Below, in pieces: positions 37,101-46,098 of a stretch of DNA of 64,000 nucleotides; the first letter of the stretch is position 1, and each line of letters opens with the position of its first letter. The stretch is from Pseudoalteromonas luteoviolacea NCIMB 1944 (GTDB lineage: Bacteria > Pseudomonadota > Gammaproteobacteria > Enterobacterales > Alteromonadaceae). The position numbers and the translations under genes were made by a program. The notes beneath the pieces were generated by a model. It made no database searches. It worked only from the letters and a program-made list of their open reading frames with translations, and was not told the DNA's origin. The stretch covers positions 62,001 through 126,000 of the forward strand of contig NZ_AUXS01000036.1 of assembly GCF_001625565.1 (NCBI RefSeq), written 5' to 3'.

Positions 37101-37844
37101 GAAAAAATGGCGTCTTTGGGTAATGTTGTTGCTGGCATTGCCCATGAAATAAATACCCCTTTAGGAATTTCAATAACTGCGATTTCGTACAATCAAGAAA
37201 GCCTTAAAACAGTTGCGACCAAACTAGAAAATCAGACATTAAAACAGTCTGAATTGGAGTCATCGATTCAAGAGCAGCAAGAAGGCTATTTGCTTATGAG
37301 TCGTAATCTAGATCGTGCTAAAGAGTTAATTAGCAATTTTAAACAAGTTGCGGTTGACCACTCAAGCGAGGTGCAAAGGGAGATTAATGTTAAAGAGTAT
37401 GTTGAAGATGTCTTTATATCACTCAGCCCTTTGGCAAATGGTAAGCAAATAACGTTGGCAATCGAGGGGGATGGAGAGATAAATGTAAACACTTACCCTG
37501 GTGCGTTATATCAAATACTAACCAATTTGTATAACAATACTATTTTGCATGGTTTTGAAGGCAAAGAGGAAGGAGAGGTGAGCGTCAATATTCAACAGCT
37601 GGAAGGGAGTTGGTCTTTGACATATAAAGATGATGGAATAGGCATGAATGAGCGAAGCCTAACCACGCTATTTGATCCCTTTGTGACGACAAAACGAAAC
37701 CAAGGTGGATGTGGGTTAGGAATGCATATTGTTTATAACTTAGTTACTCAGTTATTAAAAGGAGAGATATCAGCTTGGTCGAAGCCTAATAAAGGTTTAG
37801 AAATAAAACTAAAAGTGCCAATTACCACTGATAGCCTTGTTTGA
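34149..37844 (+). CDS. Beta-propeller sensor histidine kinase (Reg_prop/Y_Y_Y/PAS)
   Basis: The protein of about 1231 residues has a signal sequence, some eight regulator-propeller repeats (for example IWIGTQAGLNRFDG, LWLATSSGLYFFDG, IWFGTSGGLSRINI), a Y_Y_Y domain (near 690-775), one transmembrane helix (near 785), a PAS domain (near 815-935), a coiled coil and a kinase core. The kinase has the H-box GIAHEINTPLG, the N-box (TNLYNNTILHG) and G-boxes DDGIGMN and GGCGLGMHI. No receiver or DNA-binding domain follows, unlike the similar hybrid proteins of Bacteroidetes, and no response regulator is adjacent. A GTG at 34140 is an alternative start. The ligand is unknown. Confidence 0.93.
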   Translation: MLSILRFCMMCLCWILNNNQSKRILSVCLLSTACHAGASPVFTDTSQIMRRFDYESGLSQVTIMALTEDQLGYIWIGTQAGLNRFDGHEFKQFTSKQQDPNALAGAFVTGLCHSGETVWIATSTGLSAYHTVTGRFQSFLKENYQAISSDRVKSLNCSGNYISVSTENHDFYVIDKVSLVPQSIKLEGRFASHAITYNGQIYYISERGFMTFSMQSSKSALLLAGDFKYLALRGERAFLITKDNKLLSYDVLYERILWEIEVGSQAGLELNTLHISTDKLFVGSNFGVYLYDLKGQFKKHWFKHEGQGLGLQDNSILSVLVDSNQDLWFGTETSGLHFISQLSENFGHVSAFNYPDRSLPEPDIRNFALDRYDRLWLATSSGLYFFDGAGFEQAQQVFPKVSVMESAFITKLHIQGEHMWIATRGLGMYRLNIDSGDLINIIPDIGKGPELSFNDIIEFEGKVLMSSRTMGLLYFNEKTNKLEPFLPFEDKAPSHVSSLLKQGDALIFGSIGDGLFKYEDGTLLQLTIADSLASNIVFMLQEDSFGRIWAGSETGISIVDSNFSVVKAIKRSDGLANSAIWALLYDKQNHIWFGTSGGLSRINIHDFKIDNFFPVDGVQGNEFNYNASWLAPDGRVFIGGSNGFNQFHPEEIKISPIIRPLLISNIELLGRTLHPSNNKELKLAPELTTYLELEYDQDIVSLHYSSLDYGSEGLRFFYRILGLSEQWLKLADGVRQINLLKLAPGKYQVQAYTINRFNQISPVHHFDIRINAPWWWNDYTKAGYFLLSTLLLLVWFRQRQKRFQQVVNDNKIMNELQERLELSLWASQDEMWDWHISTNKIYRHSVKPRIAYGQCKSTMSVHDAVQFIHPKDYISWEEKLESCLEGEQDTYEIAIRVKTVDDDWTWVLERGKVVSRDCHGKVVRLAGALKDIAELKAHQNALQSLNEGLEIKVAVRTDELYQKNQKLEQAMIELKRTQQELIESEKMASLGNVVAGIAHEINTPLGISITAISYNQESLKTVATKLENQTLKQSELESSIQEQQEGYLLMSRNLDRAKELISNFKQVAVDHSSEVQREINVKEYVEDVFISLSPLANGKQITLAIEGDGEINVNTYPGALYQILTNLYNNTILHGFEGKEEGEVSVNIQQLEGSWSLTYKDDGIGMNERSLTTLFDPFVTTKRNQGGCGLGMHIVYNLVTQLLKGEISAWSKPNKGLEIKLKVPITTDSLV

Positions 37845-37850
37845 ATATAG

Positions 37851-37876
37851 CCCTCCCTCATTAAAATGAGGAAGGG
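37851..37876. terminator. Hairpin between convergent genes
   Basis: A 12-bp arm (CCCTCCCTCATT/AATGAGGAAGGG, one mismatch) with a 2-nt loop lies between the sensor kinase and the secreted-protein gene. There is no clear T tract on either side, so a bidirectional terminator role is only probable. Confidence 0.4.
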
Positions 37877-37893
37877 TGTCTAGACTATTTTAA

Positions 37894-38640
37894 TTAATTT
37901 ATATTAGTCGAAATATCTAAGTTAATATTGTCTTTTGCGATTTTCCAAATTTCAGTTACCCGGGTCGTTCCCCCGGTATTTCGGCAAACAACTTGAGCCG
38001 CTATTAATCCAGTTCTGGCATCATATTGGACTGCCTCATTGAAAGATAAGACATCGCTATAAAACCCTTTACTGTGTCTTGAAGCCAAAGAAAGGGGAGA
38101 ATCACTTTCAATACTAGATGCAAAACAAAAACCATCTGGTTCACTATTATCAATATTTAATATTGCGCTGTAGCTTACATCTTGATAAAACCCTGGATAA
38201 AGGTGATCGCCCTCTGACCACAGAGCTGCCTCTATATTACTGTTTAACTTTACTTTTGGAGCGGGCGCCAATTTGTGTCTGAAAAAAGAAACAATGTCTG
38301 TGTTACCCGCACATTCTGCTTCAACATATTTTGCACTATATTCGTGACCCTTGGGAATTTCGGCAGTAAGTACTTTTCCCTCGATTCGCATACGAGACAA
38401 TAGCTTGTCGGTGTTTTCATCATAGATAGCGGCTTTCTGACAAGGTGTGTTATTTAGATAATGCGGTGTGTAGACCCGTATATTATAGGCAGAACTTGAC
38501 TGCGTGACCATGGCATCGATTGCGCCTTGGTCATAATAGGTTACCCGGCCTGCATTACCATCTGTATCGTAGAATAGGGTTCCAGCCAAACTTTTTGCAC
38601 TCAATAAAATAGATAAGGGTATTATCATACTAGGTTTCAT
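37894..38640 (-). CDS. Secreted protein of unknown function
   Basis: I do not recognise this 248-residue protein. It has a signal peptide that probably ends near SLAG, and the mature part contains few Cys, no lipobox and no transmembrane segment, so it should be periplasmic or secreted. Four cysteines (near 64, 110, 171 and 219) could form two disulfides. The sequence is polar, with alternating strands, and shows no catalytic motif I know. The gene and its upstream region are more AT-rich than the neighbours. It is monocistronic and opposite to the genes on both sides, which would fit a recent insertion. Confidence 0.7.
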   Translation of the reverse strand: MKPSMIIPLSILLSAKSLAGTLFYDTDGNAGRVTYYDQGAIDAMVTQSSSAYNIRVYTPHYLNNTPCQKAAIYDENTDKLLSRMRIEGKVLTAEIPKGHEYSAKYVEAECAGNTDIVSFFRHKLAPAPKVKLNSNIEAALWSEGDHLYPGFYQDVSYSAILNIDNSEPDGFCFASSIESDSPLSLASRHSKGFYSDVLSFNEAVQYDARTGLIAAQVVCRNTGGTTRVTEIWKIAKDNINLDISTNIN

Positions 38641-39158
38641 TTTTCATTCCTTTTACATGTTGTTAATAAATAACCTTACCCTGAGTATAATCAGATGTGA
38701 AGCAGTATTTTAATATCTCGATGTTTTATTTAAATCGAAATATAAAAGTATAAAATTAAAATTGCTTTGTAATATTTATTATTTCTATTTTTCAAATGAG
38801 AGCGCATTGAACTACAGTTAGATGTGCCCTTAAAATTTCGGCTGAGGCAATATGAAAGAGCAAGAGTCAAGCTCTACGACGCATACTGTGTGTCGGGGTA
38901 TGTTGCTTGTAAGTATGCATCCGGATTTTTATAAGCTTGTGAGCGAGTAGCTCCAACCAATATCGGAAGCTTTGTTTGCTAGTTCAAGGCGAGGGCGATG
39001 CCGGCTTTGGCATAAAGAACCTGCTGTTGCGCAAAGCACTTGAGGTTATCAGTTTAGGTTATGAAAAGGCTGTTATTACTCGGTATTTAATTGCACTTTG
39101 CACCAAGGTGAGTATGTCGTTACAGCGACCGTTCAATCAGGTACTAGGGGGAGAGTGA
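38641..39158. other. 518-bp gap with a possible frameshifted small gene
   Basis: The first 200 bases are AT-rich and without recognisable signals. From 38852 to the next gene there are two short frames on the plus strand that may be parts of one gene (listed separately). No repeat, tRNA or terminator was recognised. Confidence 0.5.
38852..39158 (+). pseudogene. Possible frameshifted small gene upstream of the GNAT fusion
   Basis: An ATG at 38852 with GAGG four bases upstream opens a 32-codon frame ending in TAG at 38948. A second frame, open from 38943 to TGA at 39156, reads like a real helical protein (LLLRKALEVISLGYEKAVIT...). A one-base shift inside 38943-38948 would join them into about 101 residues. 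The second part ends directly before the GNAT gene ATG and contains its ribosome site. It may be a decayed gene, a programmed frameshift, a sequencing error or chance; I recognise no family. Confidence 0.3.
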
Positions 39159-40091
39159 ATGCCAATAAAAATCAAGGTTGCAGACACCACAAGTCTGATA
39201 GATGAATCTTTCAGGCTTAGATATAAAGTTTTTGTTGAGCAGGAAGGATACATTGAACCTAATTCTCAACAGCGCGTGTTTGATCGTTTTGATGCATTTC
39301 CAACCACATTTAATTTGGTCTCTATGCTTGATAACGTAGCTGTAGGTGCTTTTAGGTTAGCCATTGATAGCAGTCAAGGCTTACCAGCAGATAGCTACTA
39401 TGACTTTAGACAGCATATTCCTGATGGTGCGGTTTTGATGCACGGCGGTATGTTTTGCATTGATCGAGAGTATCGCTCAGGTGGTATGGCAATGGGGCTT
39501 ATTTTAATGGCCAGCTATCTTGCGATGACAAAAGGGGTGACCCACGTTGTTGCACCAATTAACCCAGCAATAGGTAATATGCTCAAGCGGATAGGTTTTA
39601 AACAAGTTGCAGACGAGTTTATGGATCCGCAAGTCAATATTGCAGTTTTGCCGCTTATTTTAGATGTCGCAGAAGTAAAAGATTTTTTTCTTAACTTTAT
39701 AAGACAAAATGAGTTACATGATTTTCTTTGTGATTATCAAAGGTGGTTTTATAAAGCGGGTGAAACAATCATCTCTGCTGGGACCGAAGGAAATGAAGCA
39801 TTTGTCATTATTGAAGGCGCTGCGCAAGTACAACTGCCTAATACGGATACTGTTGTAGCGACGGTAGAAGAAGGAGGAATGCTCGGAGAGTTAGCTTTAA
39901 TTACTGATGAACCGAGGTCGGCAGATGTTATTGCTAAACAAGATGTTGTTGTTATGGTTATCAATAAAGATGTGTTTTTACATCGCTTTATGAATTCACC
40001 AGAACATGCATTAAAACTGCTAAAATTACTGGGTAACCGAACACAGGACATGCTCAAACAATTGCAGTTGAAAGATGGCTTAGGGAGTTAG
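39159..40091 (+). CDS. GNAT acyltransferase fused to a cyclic-nucleotide-binding domain
   Basis: The 310-residue protein has an N-terminal acyltransferase domain (about 1-165) of the GNAT/autoinducer-synthase superfamily (FRLRYKVFVEQEGYIE, then VLMHGGMFCIDREYRSGGMAMGL and INPAIGNMLKRIGFK). Residues about 180-300 form a CRP-like cyclic-nucleotide domain with the phosphate-binding GELALITDEPRSADV; Glu244 and Arg253 match the cAMP-contact residues of CRP. A cAMP-controlled protein acetylase is known in mycobacteria (PatA), but there the binding domain comes first. Here the order is reversed. The GGGGGAGAG just upstream is a strong ribosome site. Substrate is unknown; N-acyl-amino-acid or protein acylation are both possible. 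Confidence 0.87.
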   Translation: MPIKIKVADTTSLIDESFRLRYKVFVEQEGYIEPNSQQRVFDRFDAFPTTFNLVSMLDNVAVGAFRLAIDSSQGLPADSYYDFRQHIPDGAVLMHGGMFCIDREYRSGGMAMGLILMASYLAMTKGVTHVVAPINPAIGNMLKRIGFKQVADEFMDPQVNIAVLPLILDVAEVKDFFLNFIRQNELHDFLCDYQRWFYKAGETIISAGTEGNEAFVIIEGAAQVQLPNTDTVVATVEEGGMLGELALITDEPRSADVIAKQDVVVMVINKDVFLHRFMNSPEHALKLLKLLGNRTQDMLKQLQLKDGLGS

Positions 40092-40100
40092 TTGACTCGA

Positions 40101-40136
40101 AAAGAAAATAAGGACATGAGCACTATGTCATGTCCT
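40101..40136 (-). terminator. Intrinsic terminator of metG
   Basis: A perfect 9-bp stem (AGGACATGA/TCATGTCCT, 40111-40119 with 40128-40136) is followed on the minus strand by TATTTTCTTT. It lies 18 nt after the metG stop and also between converging genes. Confidence 0.65.
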
Positions 40137-40153
40137 AATCGGCGTGTAAGCTA

Positions 40154-42178
40154 TTACATTACTCGCATGCCTGGCTCTGAGCCTTCATCAGGGTTCAGAA
40201 TATAAATTTCTTTACCGCCAGGACCTGCCGCTAAAACCATGCCTTCAGACATGCCAAAGCGCATCTTGCGAGGTTTCAAATTCGCAACCATGACGGTGAG
40301 TTTGCCTTCGATGTCTTCAGGGGCGTACGCAGATTTAATACCAGCAAAGACCTGTCGAGTTTCTCCGCCTAAATCCAGTGTTAGTTTAAGTAACTTTTCA
40401 GCGCCTTCGACATGTTCAGCTTTAGCAATTTTAGCTACGCGTAAATCCACTTTTGCAAAATCATTAAATTCGATTTCATCTGCAATAGGCTCTTTAGCTA
40501 GCGGGCTATTTGGATCCAAAGCGGGTTTTGCTGGTTCTAAGCTTTCTTTTGAAGCATCTACCATGGCGTTAACCTTATCTAAATCGACGCGTTGCATCAG
40601 CGCTTTAAATTTATTGATGTCATGATTAATCAATGGCTCGGCCACGGTTTCCCAGCTTAACTCTGTTGCTAAGAACTGCTCAACATTTGCACTCATACCT
40701 GGCAGTACTGGCTTAAGGTACGTCAAGATGATTTTGAACATGTTTAGGCCAAGAGAGCAAACTTGGTGTGCACGCTCTTGCGTAGTTTCATCTTTAATGA
40801 GTACCCAAGGTGCTTCAGCATCGATGAATTGGTTTGCTTTATCAGCAAGCGTCATGATTTCACGGATAGCGCGGCTATACTCGCGGTTTTCATAATGGGT
40901 CGCAATGGTATCTGACACTGCACTAAATTCAGCCAACAACGCTTCATCCATAATTTCATTGCTAAGTTTGCCAGCAAACTTTTTAGTAATGAAACCCGCA
41001 CAGCGGCTCGCAATATTTACAACTTTACCTACGAGATCTGAATTTACGCGCTGGGCAAAATCTTCAAGGTTTAAGTCTAAGTCAGTGATACCACTGTTTA
41101 GCTTCGCAGCGTAATAATAGCGCAGATATTCAGGGTCCAAATGTTCAAGGTAAGTACGAGCTTTAATGAACGTACCTTTCGACTTTGACATTTTTGCGCC
41201 ATTTACTGTTACGAAGCCATGTGCGAATACATTGGTTGGCTTTCTAAACTCAGCGCCTTCAAGCATTGCAGGCCAAAACAAGCTGTGGAAATAAATGATG
41301 TCTTTGCCGATAAAGTGGTATAGCTCAGCGTCTGAGTCTTTACCCCAGAAAGCGTCAAAATCGATACCGCTTTTATCACACAGATTTTTAAAGCTAGCCA
41401 TATAGCCAATCGGCGCATCTAGCCACACGTAAAAATATTTACCTGGCGCACCCGGTATTTCGAATCCAAAATAAGGAGCATCACGGCTGATATCCCACTG
41501 CTGTAAGCCTTCTGCAAACCATTCTTCCAGCTTATTTGCCATTTCAGCTTGTAGGCTGCCCGAATGTAGCCACTCTTTTAACATGCCTTCGAATGCTGGT
41601 AAGTCAAAGAAGAAATGCTCAGAGTCCTTTAATACTGGTGTTGCCCCAGACATTGCAGAGCGTGGCTCTTTCAGCTCAGTAGGGCTGTACGTCGCGCCAC
41701 AAGCGTCACAGCTATCACCGTTTTGATCCGTAGCGTCACATGTAGGGCAGGTTCCTGTAACAAAGCGATCCGGTAAGAAGATGTTTTTCTCGGGATCAAA
41801 CAACTGTGAAATCGTACGTTTTTTAATGTGGCCTTTGTCATTTAAGCGTGTATAAATAAGCTCACTTAATGCTTTATTTTCATCGCTGTGTGTGCTGTGG
41901 TAATTGTCAAAAACGATATTGAAATCAGCAAAGTCACGTTGTCTTTCTACGCTTACATTCTTGACCATTTCTTCAGGGGTGATGCCCTGCTTTTGTGCAT
42001 TTAGCATGATTGGCGTGCCGTGTGCGTCATCAGCACAAACATAGTACGCTTCGTGACCACGCATTTTTTGGAAGCGAGACCAAATATCAGTCTGAATGTA
42101 TTCAAGTAAATGCCCTAAATGAGTTGGGCCATTTGCATATGGTAATGCACTTGTAATGAGAATTTTTCTCTTTGTCAT
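40154..42178 (-). CDS. metG: Methionyl-tRNA synthetase
   Basis: The 674-residue protein charges tRNA-Met. The HIGH-type motif is HLGH near residue 20, and the KMSKS loop is KMSKSKG. Zinc-binding cysteines are in [18 protein letters not shown]. The C-terminal tRNA-binding domain ([20 protein letters not shown]...) is present, as in the dimeric enzyme of E. coli (677 residues). Codon use resembles that of highly expressed genes. It is divergent from mrp, a pairing conserved in gammaproteobacteria, with 191 nt between the starts. Confidence 0.98.
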   Translation of the reverse strand: MTKRKILITSALPYANGPTHLGHLLEYIQTDIWSRFQKMRGHEAYYVCADDAHGTPIMLNAQKQGITPEEMVKNVSVERQRDFADFNIVFDNYHSTHSDENKALSELIYTRLNDKGHIKKRTISQLFDPEKNIFLPDRFVTGTCPTCDATDQNGDSCDACGATYSPTELKEPRSAMSGATPVLKDSEHFFFDLPAFEGMLKEWLHSGSLQAEMANKLEEWFAEGLQQWDISRDAPYFGFEIPGAPGKYFYVWLDAPIGYMASFKNLCDKSGIDFDAFWGKDSDAELYHFIGKDIIYFHSLFWPAMLEGAEFRKPTNVFAHGFVTVNGAKMSKSKGTFIKARTYLEHLDPEYLRYYYAAKLNSGITDLDLNLEDFAQRVNSDLVGKVVNIASRCAGFITKKFAGKLSNEIMDEALLAEFSAVSDTIATHYENREYSRAIREIMTLADKANQFIDAEAPWVLIKDETTQERAHQVCSLGLNMFKIILTYLKPVLPGMSANVEQFLATELSWETVAEPLINHDINKFKALMQRVDLDKVNAMVDASKESLEPAKPALDPNSPLAKEPIADEIEFNDFAKVDLRVAKIAKAEHVEGAEKLLKLTLDLGGETRQVFAGIKSAYAPEDIEGKLTVMVANLKPRKMRFGMSEGMVLAAGPGGKEIYILNPDEGSEPGMRVM

Positions 42179-42369
42179 AGTTTTCCCATGGTTAATTAGC
42201 CGCTTTGGCTAACGCCAGTGTAACTTTGACTCAATTTGGCGATGAAATTGAGCGCAATTTTTTAGTCCAACTGGATTATGCCCTAATAACGCGATTTTGA
42301 CTGGTCTTAATTTATCGAATGTTACATAATTCCTGCGTTCTTTTCACCACCTGATGGCGTTTTATTTGT

Positions 42370-43443
42370 ATGTTTGGCATCAAGAAGTTTTTTAGTAAAG
42401 AAGATCCAAGACAAACTGAAATTGTGAATATGTTAAATGGCTATCGTAGCGCCATTTTTCCGATGGGAATTCAAAGTGAATGGATTTCATCGATAGAAAA
42501 ACAAAAGTCAGTTTATCAAATCACAATAACACTTCCTTTTGCTGCGCGTTCGCAACAGTTTGAACTGGAACAGCACCTGCGTAAAGACAACAACATTGAC
42601 GCCAGCATTAAGATTGAAACAGCCATCCCATCTGCGTATAAATTTAAAAAGATCAAACATATTGTACTAATCGCGTCTGGAAAAGGCGGTGTGGGTAAAT
42701 CCACGACCGCAGTTAATCTTGCGTTGGCGATGCAAGCTGAAGGAGCAAAAGTAGGATTGTTGGATGCCGACATTTATGGACCCTCAATACCGTCGTTGTT
42801 AGGCTTGGTGGGGCAACAACCATCCGCAAAAGATGATAAAACTCTTAACCCTATGCAAAAATATGGCTTGAATACGATGTCTATTGGTTATTTGGTGCCA
42901 GCCGAAAATGCCACAGTATGGCGGGGGCCAATGGCATCTCAAGCATTAAACCAGCTTTTAAATGAAACTGATTGGGGTGAACTCGATTATCTAATTGTGG
43001 ATATGCCTCCAGGAACTGGAGACATTCAATTGACAATGACACAAAAGCTGCCTGCCAGTGGCGCAGTGATTATTACAACGCCGCAAGATCTTGCCTTGGC
43101 CGATGCGCAAAAAGGCATAGCGATGTTTTCACAGGTGAATCTGCCTATTATCGGCTTAATAGAAAACATGAGTTATTTTAATTGCCAGCATTGTGGTGGA
43201 AAAAATGCGTTGTTTGGCCAAGATGGCGGAAGTGAACTGGCAGCGCGACACGGTGTTCCATTACTTGCAGAAATTCCTTTGGATATTCAAATTCGTGAAG
43301 AGTCCGAAAAGGGGCATAATATTATCACTCAAGATACGAAAGTAGCTGAGCACTACACCTATTGCGCACAGCTTTTGGGTAGCATGCTCAATCTTCAATC
43401 TTCTGATGCGGCAGGCGTTGAGGTCGTTTTTTCAGATGATTAG
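42370..43443 (+). CDS. apbC: Iron-sulfur cluster carrier protein Mrp/ApbC
   Basis: The 357-residue protein has the Mrp/NBP35 P-loop with deviant Walker A (SGKGGVGKST), a switch region (LDADIYGPSIPSLLG), MPPGTGDIQLT and the CxxC pair NCQHCGG used to hold a bridging iron-sulfur cluster. It acts in the cytoplasm in cluster assembly or transfer. The N-terminal about 95 residues form the DUF59-like region found in ApbC homologues (E. coli 369 residues). It is divergent from metG. The following gene has its own strong ribosome site 177 nt later. Confidence 0.95.
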   Translation: MFGIKKFFSKEDPRQTEIVNMLNGYRSAIFPMGIQSEWISSIEKQKSVYQITITLPFAARSQQFELEQHLRKDNNIDASIKIETAIPSAYKFKKIKHIVLIASGKGGVGKSTTAVNLALAMQAEGAKVGLLDADIYGPSIPSLLGLVGQQPSAKDDKTLNPMQKYGLNTMSIGYLVPAENATVWRGPMASQALNQLLNETDWGELDYLIVDMPPGTGDIQLTMTQKLPASGAVIITTPQDLALADAQKGIAMFSQVNLPIIGLIENMSYFNCQHCGGKNALFGQDGGSELAARHGVPLLAEIPLDIQIREESEKGHNIITQDTKVAEHYTYCAQLLGSMLNLQSSDAAGVEVVFSDD

Positions 43444-43620
43444 GTTCACCTAAAACATCGAATTGAGGGTTTATTTCGTTTAGGAACTGGCAATTGTTTG
43501 CGTAGTCATCATACTTACCTATGTGGTTTTGGGGCGGCTTATTTTTTCATAGTTTGATGGGCATAATTGTAATAATCCAATTAAGCCGAAAGTCTAAATC
43601 ACTTACTCAAGGAGGTGGGT

Positions 43621-46086
43621 ATGTGGTTGTATATGAAACACATCGTGTTCTTTTTGTTTCTGCTCGTGAGTGGACAGAGTGCCTTTGCATCTCAAGAATA
43701 TGTCATTGCGCAGTTTACCGATACGTCAAATGAACTGTCGGTTGATACTGTCATAGATCGCAGCGCTAGCTTCATACCTATAGGTGGTGAAGCTAAATTC
43801 GTCAAAGGAGAAACTCTTTGGGTCAAAGTTAGCGGCAAGCGTTATTCAAAAGATCTAGTTGCGATTATGAGCACAATTGAGGGTACTGTGAAGCTGTATC
43901 AGGTTTCAAGTGGTAAAATTGTTGCGTATAAATTGGTTTCCCCTGAAGTTGCTCACCTTGCTCCCAATCTACATATTTTACCTTCTATGGCGCTGTCAGA
44001 TGGTCAGGCGCAATATGACGTTTATATAAAGGTTAAAGCCAAATATGGTGGCCTGCTTTCACTAGATGTGTTGTCTGAGAGTGAATATAGAAAAGCGTTG
44101 AATTCGCGATTATTTATCATAGGTGTCAGCAGCGGTATTCACTATTTTCTCGCTTTTTTCGTAGCTTTAATGGCGCTGTTTCAGTTGAGAAAAGGGTTGG
44201 CGGTATTAACCGCCTATTTTGTCTGCATCAGCGTTCATACTGGTGTTTATAGTGGTGCCAATAACTTAGTTTTCCCCAGTGAGGTTGCCAGCTATTTTGC
44301 AATTTACCAAAGCCAAATATACTTGCTGTCTTTAATTTTTGCAGTGTTATTTTTACATTACTTTATGGTATTGAAACGGGCCGAACCCAGATATATTCGC
44401 TTGGTGAATATTTCGGTTTGGCTTATTGCTGCATTGGCTGTGCTAGTGGCGCCACTTAATGCGCAGCACTCTTTAGTGTTTCATCTGCTCGGTAGCCTAA
44501 TTTGCTGCTTGTTATATTTTGTCGTACTGAAAAGTCAATTGGTAGAGCACAGAGATGAGGTTATGGCGCTGGTTCTGACTTGGCTACCGATTTTTGCATT
44601 AAAAGCGTATATATTTGTTAATCAGTTTGGGATCTACTTACCGATAGATGACCCGATCGTAAACCACTTTCTTATTACCTCACATATTGTATTGCTGGCT
44701 TTTTATTTATATTGGCATGACAAAAACAAAAAAAAGCAGCTTTTGTTTTATGCGACGCATGATAAAGATACAGGAGCACCTAACCGCTATATGTTGCAGC
44801 AAAGTTTGGACTCACTCGAAAAAAAAGGAAAAGAGCATACTTTGCTGTTATTTAGGCCACTGGTTTTGCAGACTATTCGATTGAACATGGGGTGGAGCTT
44901 TGCTAATACACATCTTAAAAAGCTATTAAGTAAAGTAAGCGAGCAATTAAACACCTATGGCAATGCTGTTACTGCTGAGCAAACAAACTCGCACACAGCC
45001 ATATATCGATTGGATGATTCTCTTTTTGCGATTGTTTTACTTGGTAAATTTGAGCTGAGTCAAGTGGAGCAATTTGTTTGTATTTTATCAGCCAGCTTCG
45101 AAGACGGAATTGATTTTTGTGGAGACTTACTGGTCGACCAACTGGAAATAGGGGTGGCAAGTAATCCGATTCACGCTGCCAGTGCAGATTCATTGATCCA
45201 ATGTGCGATGCAAGCTCTTGCCGCCAAACCAGCTGGGACGAATAAATGGCAGCTTTTCGATTTTGGTAACTCGATTGTATCTCAACGTCGCATTAAAATC
45301 GCATCGGCGTTAAAAGTTGCTATCGAACGTGAGCAGCTAAGTTTGTACCTTCAACCTCAATTGCATTTAGATTCTGGCAAAGTCTACGGTGCGGAGGCAT
45401 TGCTTAGGTGGCACCACCCAGAACTAGGAGTTGTGCCTCCGAGTGAATTTATTCCGATTGCGGAGTCTTCAGGGATTGTGTTTGAATTAACAGAGTGGGT
45501 TGTCGAAACGGGGCTCAAGCAACAGGCCGAACTTGTTAAGCTGCTTGCATCACACACTCTTTCACTGAATATTTCTGGCAAAGATGTTGGCCGAAAAGAG
45601 CTTGCTGTTCAATTGATTGAACTGATTAATCAATATGCTCTGTCTCCCATTCAAATTGTGTTAGAAGTTACTGAGTCAGCGACAGTAGACAATGAGAGAA
45701 CGCTGTATGACACCTTAGCTGATTATCGAAAAATTGGACTGAGAGTGGCTATTGACGACTTTGGAACAGGGTACTCATCTTTGGCTTATCTCAGCCAACT
45801 GGGGTTTGATAAACTAAAAATAGATAAACGTTTTGTCCTAGACCTTGAGAGTTCAAAGACCAATCAAACTATCTGTAAGGCTACCTGTGATATGGCACAT
45901 AGTTTGGGCTCTGTGGTTGTTGCTGAGGGAATAGAAAGCGAGGGAAGCTACAGGCAGCTTCAATCATACCAATGTGAAATAGGCCAAGGTTATTTTATTT
46001 CAAGGCCGCTGCCGTTTGAAGAGTACAAAGCTTGGTTGCAAAGAATGATCGATGTTGAAGATGTTATACATTATCTAACATCTTAA
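43621..46086 (+). CDS. 7TMR-DISM membrane protein with degenerate GGDEF and EAL domains
   Basis: The protein of 821 residues has a signal peptide (MWLYMKHIVFFLFLLVSGQS), a periplasmic 7TMR-DISM-type beta domain (about 25-160), about seven membrane helices (about 165-365), a GGDEF-like domain with a lost signature (IYRLDDSLFAIVLL) and a C-terminal EAL domain. EAL motifs are intact (AEALLRWH, LNISGKD, EVTESAT, DDFGTGYS, KIDKRF, AEGIES). It should therefore break down c-di-GMP in response to a periplasmic ligand. GGAGG five bases before the ATG at 43621 decides this start over the GTG at 43615. It converges with the hybrid kinase gene, 12 nt between stops. Confidence 0.93.
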   Translation: MWLYMKHIVFFLFLLVSGQSAFASQEYVIAQFTDTSNELSVDTVIDRSASFIPIGGEAKFVKGETLWVKVSGKRYSKDLVAIMSTIEGTVKLYQVSSGKIVAYKLVSPEVAHLAPNLHILPSMALSDGQAQYDVYIKVKAKYGGLLSLDVLSESEYRKALNSRLFIIGVSSGIHYFLAFFVALMALFQLRKGLAVLTAYFVCISVHTGVYSGANNLVFPSEVASYFAIYQSQIYLLSLIFAVLFLHYFMVLKRAEPRYIRLVNISVWLIAALAVLVAPLNAQHSLVFHLLGSLICCLLYFVVLKSQLVEHRDEVMALVLTWLPIFALKAYIFVNQFGIYLPIDDPIVNHFLITSHIVLLAFYLYWHDKNKKKQLLFYATHDKDTGAPNRYMLQQSLDSLEKKGKEHTLLLFRPLVLQTIRLNMGWSFANTHLKKLLSKVSEQLNTYGNAVTAEQTNSHTAIYRLDDSLFAIVLLGKFELSQVEQFVCILSASFEDGIDFCGDLLVDQLEIGVASNPIHAASADSLIQCAMQALAAKPAGTNKWQLFDFGNSIVSQRRIKIASALKVAIEREQLSLYLQPQLHLDSGKVYGAEALLRWHHPELGVVPPSEFIPIAESSGIVFELTEWVVETGLKQQAELVKLLASHTLSLNISGKDVGRKELAVQLIELINQYALSPIQIVLEVTESATVDNERTLYDTLADYRKIGLRVAIDDFGTGYSSLAYLSQLGFDKLKIDKRFVLDLESSKTNQTICKATCDMAHSLGSVVVAEGIESEGSYRQLQSYQCEIGQGYFISRPLPFEEYKAWLQRMIDVEDVIHYLTS

Positions 46087-46098
46087 TCACTTTGTAAC

